A stretch of 64,000 nt of DNA, from positions 49,718 through 113,717 of the forward strand of contig JADYZV010000027.1 of the NCBI GenBank assembly GCA_020852965.1, read 5' to 3'. This DNA comes from Pirellulaceae bacterium. GTDB taxonomy: Bacteria; Planctomycetota; Planctomycetia; Pirellulales; Pirellulaceae. The notes under the pieces are model-generated. The model was not told the DNA's origin. It saw nothing but the letters and a program-made list of their open reading frames with translations, and did not search any database. Made by a program: the position numbers and the translations under genes. Each line of letters begins with the position of its first letter. The first letter of the stretch is position 1. Shown in pieces: positions 46,595 through 55,731 of the stretch.

Positions 46595-48112
46595 CTACAG
46601 TTCACTAAGTTGCTGAAACGTCGATTGCAGTGACCCATACAGCGAATGATAGATGGGATAGAGTTTCTGATATTTCTTCACAGCGACTTTCTTCGGCGGC
46701 GTCTTGTGGATCACTTCGATAGTTGCCTTACAAGCCTCTTCGATCGATTTGTACTGTCCACTTCCAACGGCGGCCAGTAGAGCCACGCCGTACGCAGGGC
46801 CCTGCTCGGCATTGATGGTGCAGGCAGTTTGGTCCAAGACATCCGCAAAGATCTGCTTCCATAAATTGCTCTTGGCACCGCCGCCGCTAAGACGCATCTC
46901 ACGAATGGGAACTCCCAAACTATGGATGATCTCTAAGCTATCGCGGAGACTCATGGCAACTCCTTCCATCACCGCTCTCGCTAAGTGTCCACGCTTGTGA
47001 CTCGAGGTCAAGCCGACGAAACAGCCACGCGCATTGGGGTCCGCATGCGGAGTGCGTTCACCGGCCAAATAGGGTGCAAACAGCAAACCATCGCTCCCCG
47101 CAGGTACCGCCGCCGCTTCGGTCCCCAGTTCGGCGTAGGGATCGACGCCACGGCGCTGCGCCAGTTCAATACACAACTTCTCGACAAACCATTGCAATGA
47201 TCCAGCGGCCGACAAGGTGACTCCCATCATGTGCCACTTGCCATGTACAGCGTGACAAAACGTGTGCAGTCGTCCCAATTTGTCGTATTGCGGCTCGTCG
47301 CAATGCACAAACATGACGCCCGACGTTCCCAAGGAAGCGGTCAACACCCCCGCTCTGACAATGCCATTGCCCACCGCGCCAGCGGCGCAATCCCCCGCGC
47401 CGCCGACGACTTGGCAGGCGCTCGTCAAGCCGAGCTTCTGGGCAACTTCTGGACGCAGCGTTCCGGTAACTTGCTCCGATTCGTAGACCGTCCCCAATAG
47501 CGACTTGTCCAACTGGAGCTTACCTAGCAGTTCATCCGACCAGCATCGATGGCGAACGTCGAGCAGCAACATGCCACTCGCGTCGCTGACGTCCGTAGCA
47601 ATTTCCCCCGTCAAACGTCGGCGGATCTCATCTTTGGGGAGCAGTACGGTTCTCAACTTCTCAAACCGCTTGGGCTCATTGTTTCTGAGCCACAGAATCT
47701 TGGGGGCGGTGAAGCCAGTCATCGCCGGGTTGGCGACCATGCGAATCAATTCATCGCGCCCTCCCGCTTTTTCTGTGATCTCGGCGCACTCTGCCGCCGT
47801 GCGACCGTCGTTCCACAATAGAGCTGGGCGCAGAACCTTGCCTGCTTTGTCGAGGAAGACTGAGCCATGCATCTGCCCCGAGAGTCCAATCGCCTTGACT
47901 TCCGCTGCCTTGACTCGACCTTGCTTGACGACAGCTCGGATCGTTTTGACAGTGGCGTTCCACCAATCCTCGGGATCTTGTTCACTCCACAGCGGCTTAG
48001 GCATCGACACGCCGTAACTGGCCGATGATTCGGCAATGATATTGCCGTCCGGATCGATCAGTAAACTCTTAGTTCCAGAAGTGCCGATATCGACGCCGAT
48101 TGTGTAGGCCAC
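46595..48112 (-). CDS. xylB: Xylulokinase
   Basis: The 505-residue product has the FGGY kinase pattern: VDIGTSGTKSLLIDPDG at the N-terminus, WSEQDPEDWWNATVKTIRAV, GLSGQMHGSVFLDKAG (the xylulokinase-specific QMHG), WNDGRTAAECAEI and VGGAGDCAAGAVGNG. The C-terminal ATP site has RLSGGGAKSNLWKQI. It phosphorylates D-xylulose in the cytoplasm, feeding the pentose phosphate pathway. No xylose isomerase or transporter is adjacent; the only partner is the kinase gene downstream. Confidence 0.95.
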   Translation of the reverse strand: MAYTIGVDIGTSGTKSLLIDPDGNIIAESSASYGVSMPKPLWSEQDPEDWWNATVKTIRAVVKQGRVKAAEVKAIGLSGQMHGSVFLDKAGKVLRPALLWNDGRTAAECAEITEKAGGRDELIRMVANPAMTGFTAPKILWLRNNEPKRFEKLRTVLLPKDEIRRRLTGEIATDVSDASGMLLLDVRHRCWSDELLGKLQLDKSLLGTVYESEQVTGTLRPEVAQKLGLTSACQVVGGAGDCAAGAVGNGIVRAGVLTASLGTSGVMFVHCDEPQYDKLGRLHTFCHAVHGKWHMMGVTLSAAGSLQWFVEKLCIELAQRRGVDPYAELGTEAAAVPAGSDGLLFAPYLAGERTPHADPNARGCFVGLTSSHKRGHLARAVMEGVAMSLRDSLEIIHSLGVPIREMRLSGGGAKSNLWKQIFADVLDQTACTINAEQGPAYGVALLAAVGSGQYKSIEEACKATIEVIHKTPPKKVAVKKYQKLYPIYHSLYGSLQSTFQQLSEL

Positions 48113-48204
48113 CGCTTAACCCTCTCTTTCGATTTCAAATAATCTGCAAACCACAGGCAGGACACTATAACCGCCTGCGGGGTCGTTTCCTACGGGACAG
48201 ACTC

Positions 48205-48297
48205 GGTCTCGGTGGCACGTTGGTCCCCCAACGTGACTCTCGGTGGGGGACCACCGAGCTACTTTGACTCTCGGTGGGGGACCACCGAGCTACTTTG
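48205..48297. repeat. Tandem 31-bp hairpin repeats, family F
   Basis: Two adjacent 31-base copies at 48,234-48,264 and 48,265-48,295 each contain CTCGGTGG-GGGA-CCACCGAG, a near-perfect hairpin. A degraded third relative with GTTGGTCCCCCAACGT lies just before (48,219-48,234). They stand downstream of the minus-strand gene at 48,298 and may block read-through into xylB. Confidence 0.75.
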
Positions 48298-49419
48298 CTA
48301 GCGATGCCCGAAACGGCCGCGGAGTACGCTGAGCGGCCCTGGGGGCAAGGGGAAACCAGGAGGCGGCAGCAAGGCGCCGCCGGGACCGATCGGCAGCGAT
48401 GGTGGAACCATTCCAGGAGGTGCCAGTACGACTCGCCCTCCAGGCAGCACCAACATGGTCGCATTGCCACGTTGACCAAAAGGCATTGTGCCGCGTGGAA
48501 GTTGCTGCGCGCTATCCGCACGTGCCGCGCTACCTGAGGTATTCGCCGAGTCGTAGTTGGATGACAAACTACGCTCCAAACGGCTATCGTCAACAGGGAC
48601 CTTCAATCGCGACATCGCAGGGGCTTGGGATGCCGCCGAGGCTCGAGTGGCAGAGGCCTGCGTCACCGCAGCCTCGTCTCCTGCGCTACGCAGATGGCTC
48701 GCGATATCCGCTGGCGCAGGAGAACCATCGAGCAGCAGTGGCCGACGCCCGCTGACGTTTCCAAGCACGACTTGCTCAAACGAACTTGCGTTAACGCGAC
48801 CAGCCAACCCTTCGTGAATTGCTAATTCGGGCTGCTTGTCCGTTTGCGCTGCGGGGCGAATGCCCGGGGCGCTGCGGAAGTGTTGGGCGTACCGAGCCAT
48901 ACTGGCAATGAAGTCGACCCCTGCACCATGGTACTGCCACTGGTAGTAGTCCAGCAGCGGAGGCAAAGTGAGAGCATTGGAGCCATCCGACATCGGTGGT
49001 GCTGACGACGGTTGCTCAATCGGCAGGTACCACGGACGGTAGCCCGATGCAAGGTGCGAATCGCTATACAAATCGCCATAGACCAAGTGAGTTTGATCCG
49101 CCCGCACAAACAGATGTAACAGTAGCGCCGCTGCGCGGGACAACGGGTAGTAGGGCTCAAAGGTATAGTTTGAATTGTCCAACGTTTGCGGATGGAAGAC
49201 GACCGCAGCGTAGCCTTGACCGCGATTTTGAGGCTCGTAGTCCCAATAGCCACTGATCGTGCGATAGCCTTCGCCAACAAACACTACTCGCGCAGGTTGC
49301 CAGATCCAATGGTTGACATGCTGTGTCCAGTAGCCGTCGCGCCACTGGTAAGCATCGTCGCCCTTGGCGGCAACCCCTTCGTCTTGCCAATCCTCGCGAG
49401 CCGCCCAGCTTCCAGGCAC
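48298..49419 (-). CDS. Tryptophan-rich (YXWGXW-type) protein, 5' end uncertain
   Basis: From GTG 49419 the product is 373 residues, with a W-rich N-terminus (VPGSWAAREDWQD, YQWRDGYWTQHVNHWIWQPA, TISGYWDYEP) like YXWGXW-repeat surface proteins. The middle is unrecognised, and the C-terminus is Pro/Gly-rich. The same frame stays open and protein-like to about 49,609, including GFPGSWDAADDG. The only well-placed start upstream is an ATG at 49580 with GGAGG 6 bases before it, in another frame that stops after 13 codons. One missing G in 'ATGGCTTC' would join them. So the gene is probably about 60 residues longer, with a frameshift or sequence error at its start. No signal peptide is seen in either reading. 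Confidence 0.55.
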   Translation of the reverse strand: MPGSWAAREDWQDEGVAAKGDDAYQWRDGYWTQHVNHWIWQPARVVFVGEGYRTISGYWDYEPQNRGQGYAAVVFHPQTLDNSNYTFEPYYPLSRAAALLLHLFVRADQTHLVYGDLYSDSHLASGYRPWYLPIEQPSSAPPMSDGSNALTLPPLLDYYQWQYHGAGVDFIASMARYAQHFRSAPGIRPAAQTDKQPELAIHEGLAGRVNASSFEQVVLGNVSGRRPLLLDGSPAPADIASHLRSAGDEAAVTQASATRASAASQAPAMSRLKVPVDDSRLERSLSSNYDSANTSGSAARADSAQQLPRGTMPFGQRGNATMLVLPGGRVVLAPPGMVPPSLPIGPGGALLPPPGFPLPPGPLSVLRGRFGHR

Positions 49420-49740
49420 CCAAAACGAATTCGTGTTGGGAGGCGCTTTGGTTGGGCCGCCAGTCCGGGACGCCGGCGGTACCGGTAGGATTGCGTGCGC
49501 TAACGCATCTGCCGCATGCTCGCTCTCAGGGTTCGTTGCTAAGCCGTCGTCGGCGGCATCCCAACTACCCGGGAAGCCATTGATATCCTCCGCAATTGGG
49601 AGAGTTTACGTATTGTAAGGCGCATGGGTTAAAATCTGGTAGCCGCCACAACGAATCGGTCTTTCACGTTGAAATTCGCTGCATTCTCCGACCGTTGCTG
49701 GTTTTGCGTATTTCGTAGGGATAACATGGTTGAAAACTAG

Positions 49741-50331
49741 ATGGCTGTCGATCTAAACCCATACGCTCCCCCCCCAGACAGTGAGTCGCTCCAACTGGAC
49801 CAGGAGCAATGGCTCAGCGATCGTGTTTGGCGCGACGGCAATTTGATGGTCATTGGCCGAGGTGCCGAGCTGAGGCCACGCTGCCTTGTGACGGGCATCG
49901 ATACCGACTGCAGCGCCGACGTTTGGTCGTATTGGCAGCCGCGATGGGTATACCTGCTGCTCCTGTTGTGGTGCATACCGTACTTCGTGATCGCCCCATT
50001 CGTCCGCCGCTACTTGCGGTTGAAAGTCCCGATTGCGCCCGTTTTGTTGGCAAAACGTCAACGCCAGTCGACTCGGGCTCGATTCATTGCCGTGTACGCT
50101 GCCGTAGGACTGGCATTTTTGTATCAATGGAACGGGGCTGGAGTTTGGTTCTTACCATTGCTCAGCGCACTCGGATTGGTATTTTTCGTTGCTGTCGCAT
50201 TCGCTCGAGCTCCGTTGGTGGGACTACAAATCGAGCGGATTGACGACGAAACATTGACGCTCCGGAATTTGCCAAAGCGTTGTTTAGAAGGGCTGCCCGA
50301 TTGGCCACCGTCGCAGGCTTTGAACGAATAG
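49741..50331 (+). CDS. Integral membrane protein, unrecognised
   Basis: The 196-residue product begins NPYAPPPDSES, a start seen in several planctomycete membrane proteins. An N-terminal soluble part of about 65 residues contains WRDGNLMVIGRGAELRPRCL. Then come about four membrane segments (VYLLLLLWCIPYFVIAPFV; FIAVYAAVGLAFLYQW; VWFLPLLSALGLVFFVAVAF) and a short cytoplasmic tail (LRNLPKRCLEGLPDW). No catalytic motif. Confidence 0.65.
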   Translation: MAVDLNPYAPPPDSESLQLDQEQWLSDRVWRDGNLMVIGRGAELRPRCLVTGIDTDCSADVWSYWQPRWVYLLLLLWCIPYFVIAPFVRRYLRLKVPIAPVLLAKRQRQSTRARFIAVYAAVGLAFLYQWNGAGVWFLPLLSALGLVFFVAVAFARAPLVGLQIERIDDETLTLRNLPKRCLEGLPDWPPSQALNE

Positions 50332-50392
50332 AAATCAGATTGTATTCCTTTCGCTTCCTCGTTTGCTTGCCCGCAATGACGTGTACTTAAGC

Positions 50393-50458
50393 CCTGGAGT
50401 CGAGGCATTAGCCGATCCCCGTGCCTTCCGAAATCACCTAAAGGCTACACTCCAACCA
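50393..50458. repeat. Palindromic repeat, family E, second copy
   Basis: Arms CCTGGAGTCGAGGCATTAGC and CACCTAAAGGCTACACTCCA share the sequence and geometry of the element at 41,004-41,083. It lies between the membrane protein and the RdgC-like gene; the rest of 50,332-50,762 shows no gene. Confidence 0.6.
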
Positions 50459-50762
50459 TTGCGGCCGTTGATGGTCTTTCGGTCCACGCCATTCGTGAGC
50501 GAGGCCTATGCACAGGAACTGCGCATTGGCAAGCGACCGAGCGAATAATTCTGGCCTTTTCCGAGCTGACGATGGGAGAGGATAGCGGACAAGTCTGCTG
50601 GGTAAGCTGTCGCTATTGTTGTTGAAGTGCGTATCGCTTGGTTTAAATGCACTCGGCAGAGCTTGCTTGGCCGCCGCAGATTTTTGGTGTGGGGCGCCCG
50701 CTCTGGTCGATAGCTTTACAACTCCCAATTTCTTGGCCTCTCTTTTTACGATAGGATCGCGC

Positions 50763-51941
50763 ATGGCATTTTTATCGGGTAGTCTCGGATTTGAACGGTT
50801 TACGATTAGCGGTTTCGAGTCATCGCAATTCGAGCAAGAGCACCTCGACGCGATGGCTGAATTGGCAGGCGGAAAGAACGAATCGGTTGCCGAAGAAAAT
50901 GTGCTCGTCGGCTTCCTGGCCGGCGAACATCTTTTTGATCACGACTTCTCGCTAGAAAAAAATGTAATCAACGAGGCTCTGCACTGCGGTGTGCGGGTCG
51001 ACACCAATACCATTCCGTCGGCAATTAAGAAAGCCTGGATGCAAATGGAACTGGCGGCGCTATCCAAAGAGAATTCGAGTGGTCGCCCCACTAAGGCTCA
51101 GCGCCAAGAGGCCAAGGAGGCGGTCGAGCAGCGCTGTTCCGTCGAAGCCGCATCGGGCAAATACCGCAAGATGGCGCAGTTCCCGCTACTGTGGGATCTG
51201 CGATTGAGCACGCTCTATTTTGGTGGTTCAGGTGCAACCGCTAGCGGCCATGCCGCCGAGCTATTGCAACGCGCTTTCGACGTGGAATTGACGCGTGTCT
51301 CGGCAGGCACCATAGCCCATCAATGGGCGCTTGCAAACGATCAACAGGCGGCCTACGACGAATTGCTCCCCGCCAACTTTCTGCCGCAGCAGCCGCAAGG
51401 AGAAATTGCCTGGGCCAACGAACATCGCCAGGAGCCCGACTATTTGGGGAACGAATTCATGATGTGGCTGTGGTGGAAACTGGAAAACGTGACGGACACC
51501 ATCGAACTGGCCGACGGCTCGGAAGTCACTGCCATGCTCACCAAAACCCTGTCGCTTGAGTGCCCCTACGGGGAATCGGGCAAAGAGACGATCTCGTCCG
51601 AATCACCGGTAAAGCTCCCCGAGGCGTTGCAGGCGATTCGCTCTGGTAAGCTACCACGCAAAACTGGGATGACCCTAGTTCGCAATGGCCAACAAGTCGA
51701 CTTGGTGCTGCAAGCCGAATCGTTTGCTATAGGTGGAGCCAAAATCCATACCGATCCCGACAACGACCATGACGAGAATCAGTTGGAGGATCGCATCGAA
51801 TCGATTCGCACGTTGTGCGAGACGGTTGACATGTTATTCCACTCCTTCTGCCACACACGCATCGGTGGCGCCTGGGGGAATGAACTCGAGAGCATCCGCC
51901 GTTGGCTATCATCCAACACCTCAGCCAGCCGCGCCGCCTAA
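50763..51941 (+). CDS. RdgC-like recombination-associated protein
   Basis: I start at ATG 50763 (MAFLSGSLGFERFTISGFES); upstream in-frame sequence from 50616 does not look coding. The 392-residue product has the order I associate with RdgC-type proteins: EEHL-like FEQEHLDAMAELAG, NVLVGFLAGEHLFDHDFSLE, GVRVDTNTIPSAIKKAWMQM, a basic region KAQRQEAKEAVEQRC, then FPLLWDLRLSTLYFGGSGAT and LLQRAFDVELTRVSAG. RdgC forms a ring on double-stranded DNA and limits RecA. It is longer than E. coli RdgC (about 300 residues), with an added C-terminal part. Assignment is by pattern; moderately sure. Confidence 0.65.
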   Translation: MAFLSGSLGFERFTISGFESSQFEQEHLDAMAELAGGKNESVAEENVLVGFLAGEHLFDHDFSLEKNVINEALHCGVRVDTNTIPSAIKKAWMQMELAALSKENSSGRPTKAQRQEAKEAVEQRCSVEAASGKYRKMAQFPLLWDLRLSTLYFGGSGATASGHAAELLQRAFDVELTRVSAGTIAHQWALANDQQAAYDELLPANFLPQQPQGEIAWANEHRQEPDYLGNEFMMWLWWKLENVTDTIELADGSEVTAMLTKTLSLECPYGESGKETISSESPVKLPEALQAIRSGKLPRKTGMTLVRNGQQVDLVLQAESFAIGGAKIHTDPDNDHDENQLEDRIESIRTLCETVDMLFHSFCHTRIGGAWGNELESIRRWLSSNTSASRAA

Positions 51942-52089
51942 TCTGATCGTGTGTACGCTCTTGTGTAGGCTCTTGTGTAGGCTCGTAACGAGTGCCGCGA
52001 GTTACGGCTCGGGCCGCCTTGAATGCCTCTAACAACGACTTGGTTGGCTAACTACCGCTATCGGCCGAAGTAGCCACCAAGTCCCGCTG

Positions 52090-52158
52090 TGTTCTCCGTG
52101 CCTCTGTGTTTCAGTATTCCCACGGTCGGGAAACACAGAGGCACAGAGTTCACAGAGC
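52090..52158. repeat. Palindromic repeat, family D, overlapping a gene end
   Basis: TGTTCTCCGTGCCTCTGTGT (from 52,090) and AAACACAGAGGCACAGAG (from 52,131) are arms of the same element as at 37,861-37,969. The right arm supplies the last two codons and stop of the UvrC-like gene. The adjacent gap 51,942-52,089 holds a short repeat 'ctcttgtgtagg' twice and no gene. Confidence 0.8.
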
Positions 52159-53364
52159 TGTTCGGCCTACAATCTCTTTCGCCGCGTGTCTTTTGCCCTC
52201 TGGCAAAAACGTTCGCTTGAGCTCGGAGCGATTGTTGCGAAACCAGCTTGCAACCAAAGCCAGCGTTTCTGGTCGCGGAGTATACTCGGCTCCCAAACAG
52301 CGATCGTTGGCGAGCCATTTCTTCAGCAAGCTTTCGACTTGACGCCTTTCGCCAGCGGTCGTGGGTGCCGCTACTGCGCCTTCGATCAATCCGCGACGGA
52401 TCAAATACCAAACTTCGCGCGAGGCGTGCCCGAGCGGTTGTTGCGCGGAGGCTTGGCTCATGACCGGATAGACAAACGTGTAGCGCTGCCTAGCCTGAGC
52501 CATATCTCCAGCCCGGCGACTCAGCCATGTGATCGCCTTGAGATCCTCACGCAGCACAATGGCTTGTTCAAAGTGGCGACCGCGGGCCGCACGCAACATG
52601 GCTTGCTCGACTTCGGCAACTGGCTCATCATTGCTCCCTTCTAAAAACGCTTTGCCCAAAGCGACTTGCCGAGCGTAGACGCTGCGCGAACAAGCGGCGA
52701 TGCAAGGCCCCAAGCATGACTCGATCTCCAAACGCAGACAGCCGGGCCGCCGAGCGATATCGAACAACTGCAATTGCTCCGTAAAACTACAGGGCTGTTT
52801 ACTGCTGCAATCTCGTAGTAAGAACAAGCGATTGAGTACCTCGACCGCTCGATTGGCCCGCATGGCACCAAATAGCGGCCCAACCGCAAAAAGGGCTTTG
52901 GGGTCCTGTTGTCGAGCCGTATAGAACTGTTCGGCTGGTCCGCGTCCCAAACAGACGTAGATCGGCTGCTGGCGGCGCGGGATCCCCTGCACATTGTAGC
53001 GCGGTTGGAAGCGACGAATTAGACTCTGTTCGCGTAGCAGCGCGGCAAAATCGCTCGGTTGATACTCCCATACGATGGCGCAGGTCGACTGGACAATACG
53101 CCCCGCCTTATCTTCTTCATTGTTGGGGAGAAAATAGCTTAGCAGGCGATTGCGTAGACACTTCGATTTGCCGACGTAGATTAGTCGACCGAGCACATCG
53201 AGCATGCCATATACACCAGGGACACGCGGTACATAGCGCCGGACATCCGCCCGCAGTTCATCGGCAGCATCGCTTTCGATACGACTCAGCCCAACGCGTG
53301 CGAAGGGATAAAGTAGATCATCACCAAAATCGACAAACACTGCCTCGGTTAAATTTGCATCCAT
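52150..53364 (-). CDS. UvrC N-terminal homologue (GIY-YIG nuclease, Cho-like)
   Basis: The 404-residue protein matches only the first half of UvrC. The GIY-YIG domain is PGVYGMLDVLGRLIYVGKSK with CLRNRLLSYF and the catalytic Glu region ALLREQSLIRRFQPRYNV. A four-cysteine segment has LFLLRDC, QPCSF and CLGPCIAAC. A UVR-type helix pair has VEQAMLRAARGRHFEQAIVL. The C-terminal RNase H-like endonuclease and helix-hairpin-helix of UvrC are absent, as in Cho. It would make a 3' incision near bulky DNA damage. The C-terminus ends in GRTAL followed by a TGA that lies inside repeat family D, so the original C-terminus may have been replaced. Confidence 0.8.
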   Translation of the reverse strand: MDANLTEAVFVDFGDDLLYPFARVGLSRIESDAADELRADVRRYVPRVPGVYGMLDVLGRLIYVGKSKCLRNRLLSYFLPNNEEDKAGRIVQSTCAIVWEYQPSDFAALLREQSLIRRFQPRYNVQGIPRRQQPIYVCLGRGPAEQFYTARQQDPKALFAVGPLFGAMRANRAVEVLNRLFLLRDCSSKQPCSFTEQLQLFDIARRPGCLRLEIESCLGPCIAACSRSVYARQVALGKAFLEGSNDEPVAEVEQAMLRAARGRHFEQAIVLREDLKAITWLSRRAGDMAQARQRYTFVYPVMSQASAQQPLGHASREVWYLIRRGLIEGAVAAPTTAGERRQVESLLKKWLANDRCLGAEYTPRPETLALVASWFRNNRSELKRTFLPEGKRHAAKEIVGRTAL

Positions 53365-53494
53365 GCCGCCATCCCTGCGGTTCGAGCTCGAATTGATTAC
53401 CTATTATTACGCGGTAGGTGTCGTGGCTGCAAGCATGGACAGCAGAGGCGCTCACCTCGGCGGCACATTTGAAGTTCTAACAAATCCAGTAGAC

Positions 53495-53827
53495 TCAGCG
53501 ACTGGCATGGATCATTTGATTCGCCATCGATTCTACGTAATTCGATTCGCCGAATCGTACATCTTCGTACTGCTCAACGCCAGCGTCGGGATAGCTTGAC
53601 GTTCTCCACCGTGTACAGTGGAACGCATCAAAATTGTTCTCACAGAGTATATCAGCATTGGTGACTAGCTCCATGTTTTCGGAAACGCTGCGCCAGAATA
53701 AGCGAATCTCGGGCTTACAGTCATCCGATGGCCCAACAATCAACCCCGCGACCGGAACAGGTGTGGTCACTAGTTTCGCATCTTCGCACCAAGTTTTCGG
53801 GTCGAACGATTCCGATTGAGCATTCAT
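53495..53827 (-). CDS. Possible small protein, unrecognised
   Basis: An open frame of 110 residues from ATG 53827 (MNAQSESFDPKTWCEDAKLV). The N-terminal half looks protein-like (PVAGLIVGPSDDCKPEIRLF); the C-terminal part less so. No ribosome binding site is obvious. It lies in a decayed region together with the startless fragment at 53,933-54,139. It may itself be a remnant. Confidence 0.3.
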   Translation of the reverse strand: MNAQSESFDPKTWCEDAKLVTTPVPVAGLIVGPSDDCKPEIRLFWRSVSENMELVTNADILCENNFDAFHCTRWRTSSYPDAGVEQYEDVRFGESNYVESMANQMIHASR

Positions 53828-53932
53828 GGGCTTCGCCAATGGAAACGCATAGCTGATTGATATCGTGGCATTGACTGGGGAAAAACGAGTCTACTCTCGT
53901 TCACCGATTCGTTCGTCGCTTCACGTTCTCAG

Positions 53933-54139
53933 TTACGCAGTTGCTTTTAGTTGGGTGGGAAGCAAGCTTAGGTACTCACGGACATCAAGTTGCATTCTGT
54001 CGATCTCGGCCAAAAATCCACTCGACGAAAGCCGAAAGTTCGTTGGGTTAGTTTCGGTTTCACGCATATGTCTGACCTGTGCCTGGAAATGGCTGATACG
54101 CTCAAGCGTCGCTTCCAGCTCTTGTTCATTCTGGATGTA
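53933..54139 (-). pseudogene. Startless remnant of a small antitoxin-like gene
   Basis: A 68-codon minus-strand frame reads YIQNEQELEATLERISHFQA, continues with RETETNPTNFRLSSSGFLAE and ends IDRMQLDVREYLSLLP plus a short tail. It has the regular heptad-like pattern of a real small helical protein. The expected initiating Met before IQNEQELE is replaced by TAC, and no ATG, GTG or TTG precedes it after the upstream stop. It resembles short proteins I recall as antitoxin-like companions, but I cannot name the family. It is not visible as a start-to-stop ORF. Confidence 0.45.
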
Positions 54140-54236
54140 CTCCCAACGGCAGCTCGCCAGAGTCCGTCAGTTTCGGGAGTGCCATCGTGCGTTTTCCTGT
54201 TGCTACGAACATTCAGCCGGACAACAAACCCATAAA

Positions 54237-55718
54237 TCAGAGCAATACTTCTTCAACGGGCGCTTGCGGTTCGACGCCGGTCAGCCGTTGATCGAGCCCT
54301 TGGAACTGGAAGGTAAAGCGTTCGTGGTCGACACCCAGGCAACGCAAGATCGTTGCATTGATATCATTGATGTGGACGGGGCGTTCGATGACGTTGTAGC
54401 TGAAGTCATCGGTCTCGCCAACGGAAACGCCCGGTTTAATTCCGCCACCTGCCAACCACATGGGGAAGCAGCGTGGGTGGTGATCGCGGCCGTAATTCTC
54501 GCGAGTGAGACCACCTTGGCAGTAGACCGTGCGGCCAAACTCTCCGCCCCAGACCACTAAAGTAGAATCGAGCAGACCGCGTTGCTTGAGATCCTTCAAT
54601 AGCGCAGCGCACGGCTGATCGACATCACTGCACTGCTTGGGCAGATCGCCGGCGATATTGCCGTGTTGATCCCAGCCGCGATGCAACAACTGCACCACGC
54701 GCACGCCCCGCTCGACCAAGCGTCGAGCTAGCAAGGCGCTGGCGGCAAAGGTTCCAGGGGTGTGGACTTCGGGACCGTACATGGAAAGCGTAGCCTCGCT
54801 TTCGCCCGACCAATCGGTCAGTTCTGGCACGCTGGTTTGCATGCGGAATGCCATTTCGTATTGAGCGATCCGTGTCTGGATCTCGGGATCTCCGATTTGG
54901 TCCAAGCGGTGTTGATTGAGTCGCGCCAGGGAGTCGAGCATCTCACGACGATCTGCACCGGTGATTCCAGGTGGATTGGGAAGGTAGAGTACTGGATCGC
55001 CACTGCTGCGAAGGGCGACACCATTAAAACGCGTGGGAAGAAAGCCGCTGCTCCACATTCGTGTAAACAACGCCTGCGCGGGCGCTTGGGCCGACCAACT
55101 GGGCGTCAGCACGACAAACGCGGGTAGGTCGTTGCTTTCGCTCCCCAGCCCGTAGGCCAGCCAGCTCCCAAGACTCGCTTTGCCTGGGACTTCACTGCCA
55201 GTCATCACAAAGGTACAAGCTGGATCGTGATTGATCGCATTGGTGTGCACCGATTTGATCAGGGCAATATCATCGACGCACCCAGCCGTGTGCGGGAGCA
55301 ATTCACTCACCCAGCGTCCGCATTGTCCATGTTGCGAGAATTTGAATTTACTCGGGGCGATTGGCAGTCGCGACTGTCCGCTGGTCATGGTGGTGATGCG
55401 CTGTCCAGAGCGGATCGAGTCGGGCAAGTCCTTGTCGAACTGATCTTCCAAACCGGGTTTGTAATCCCAGGTATCGATTTGAGAGGGTCCGCCGTTGGTG
55501 TGCAAGTAGATCACCGACTTGGCTTGAGGGGCGAAGTGCGGCAGTCCTGGTAGTGCCGGATGCACAACCTGATTGTTCGCTGCACCCCAGGCGGGTCGCG
55601 CGCCGCGCATCGCTGCGCCCGTCAGCGAAGCCATGGCAAGGGCTCCCAAGCGCAAACCCGAGCCGCCAAAAAATTGTCGACGCGAGAGGGTCAGGTCGTG
55701 TTCTAGTCGGGGATCCAT
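54237..55718 (-). CDS. DUF1501 protein with Tat signal
   Basis: The 493-residue protein starts with a twin-arginine signal ([20 protein letters not shown]). The DUF1501 pattern follows: [74 protein letters not shown] and [17 protein letters not shown]. The domain belongs to the alkaline-phosphatase/sulfatase-like superfamily. It is exported folded by Tat. It begins 13 bases after the DUF1549 stop, forming the two-gene operon common in Planctomycetes. Substrate unknown; polysaccharide use is often proposed. Confidence 0.9.
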   Translation of the reverse strand: MDPRLEHDLTLSRRQFFGGSGLRLGALAMASLTGAAMRGARPAWGAANNQVVHPALPGLPHFAPQAKSVIYLHTNGGPSQIDTWDYKPGLEDQFDKDLPDSIRSGQRITTMTSGQSRLPIAPSKFKFSQHGQCGRWVSELLPHTAGCVDDIALIKSVHTNAINHDPACTFVMTGSEVPGKASLGSWLAYGLGSESNDLPAFVVLTPSWSAQAPAQALFTRMWSSGFLPTRFNGVALRSSGDPVLYLPNPPGITGADRREMLDSLARLNQHRLDQIGDPEIQTRIAQYEMAFRMQTSVPELTDWSGESEATLSMYGPEVHTPGTFAASALLARRLVERGVRVVQLLHRGWDQHGNIAGDLPKQCSDVDQPCAALLKDLKQRGLLDSTLVVWGGEFGRTVYCQGGLTRENYGRDHHPRCFPMWLAGGGIKPGVSVGETDDFSYNVIERPVHINDINATILRCLGVDHERFTFQFQGLDQRLTGVEPQAPVEEVLL

Positions 55719-55731
55719 GGTTGACTACTTT

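Noticed and set aside
53865..54560. 231-residue plus-strand open frame
   Set aside because: It is antisense to the DUF1501 gene end and to the startless fragment, with no domain pattern.
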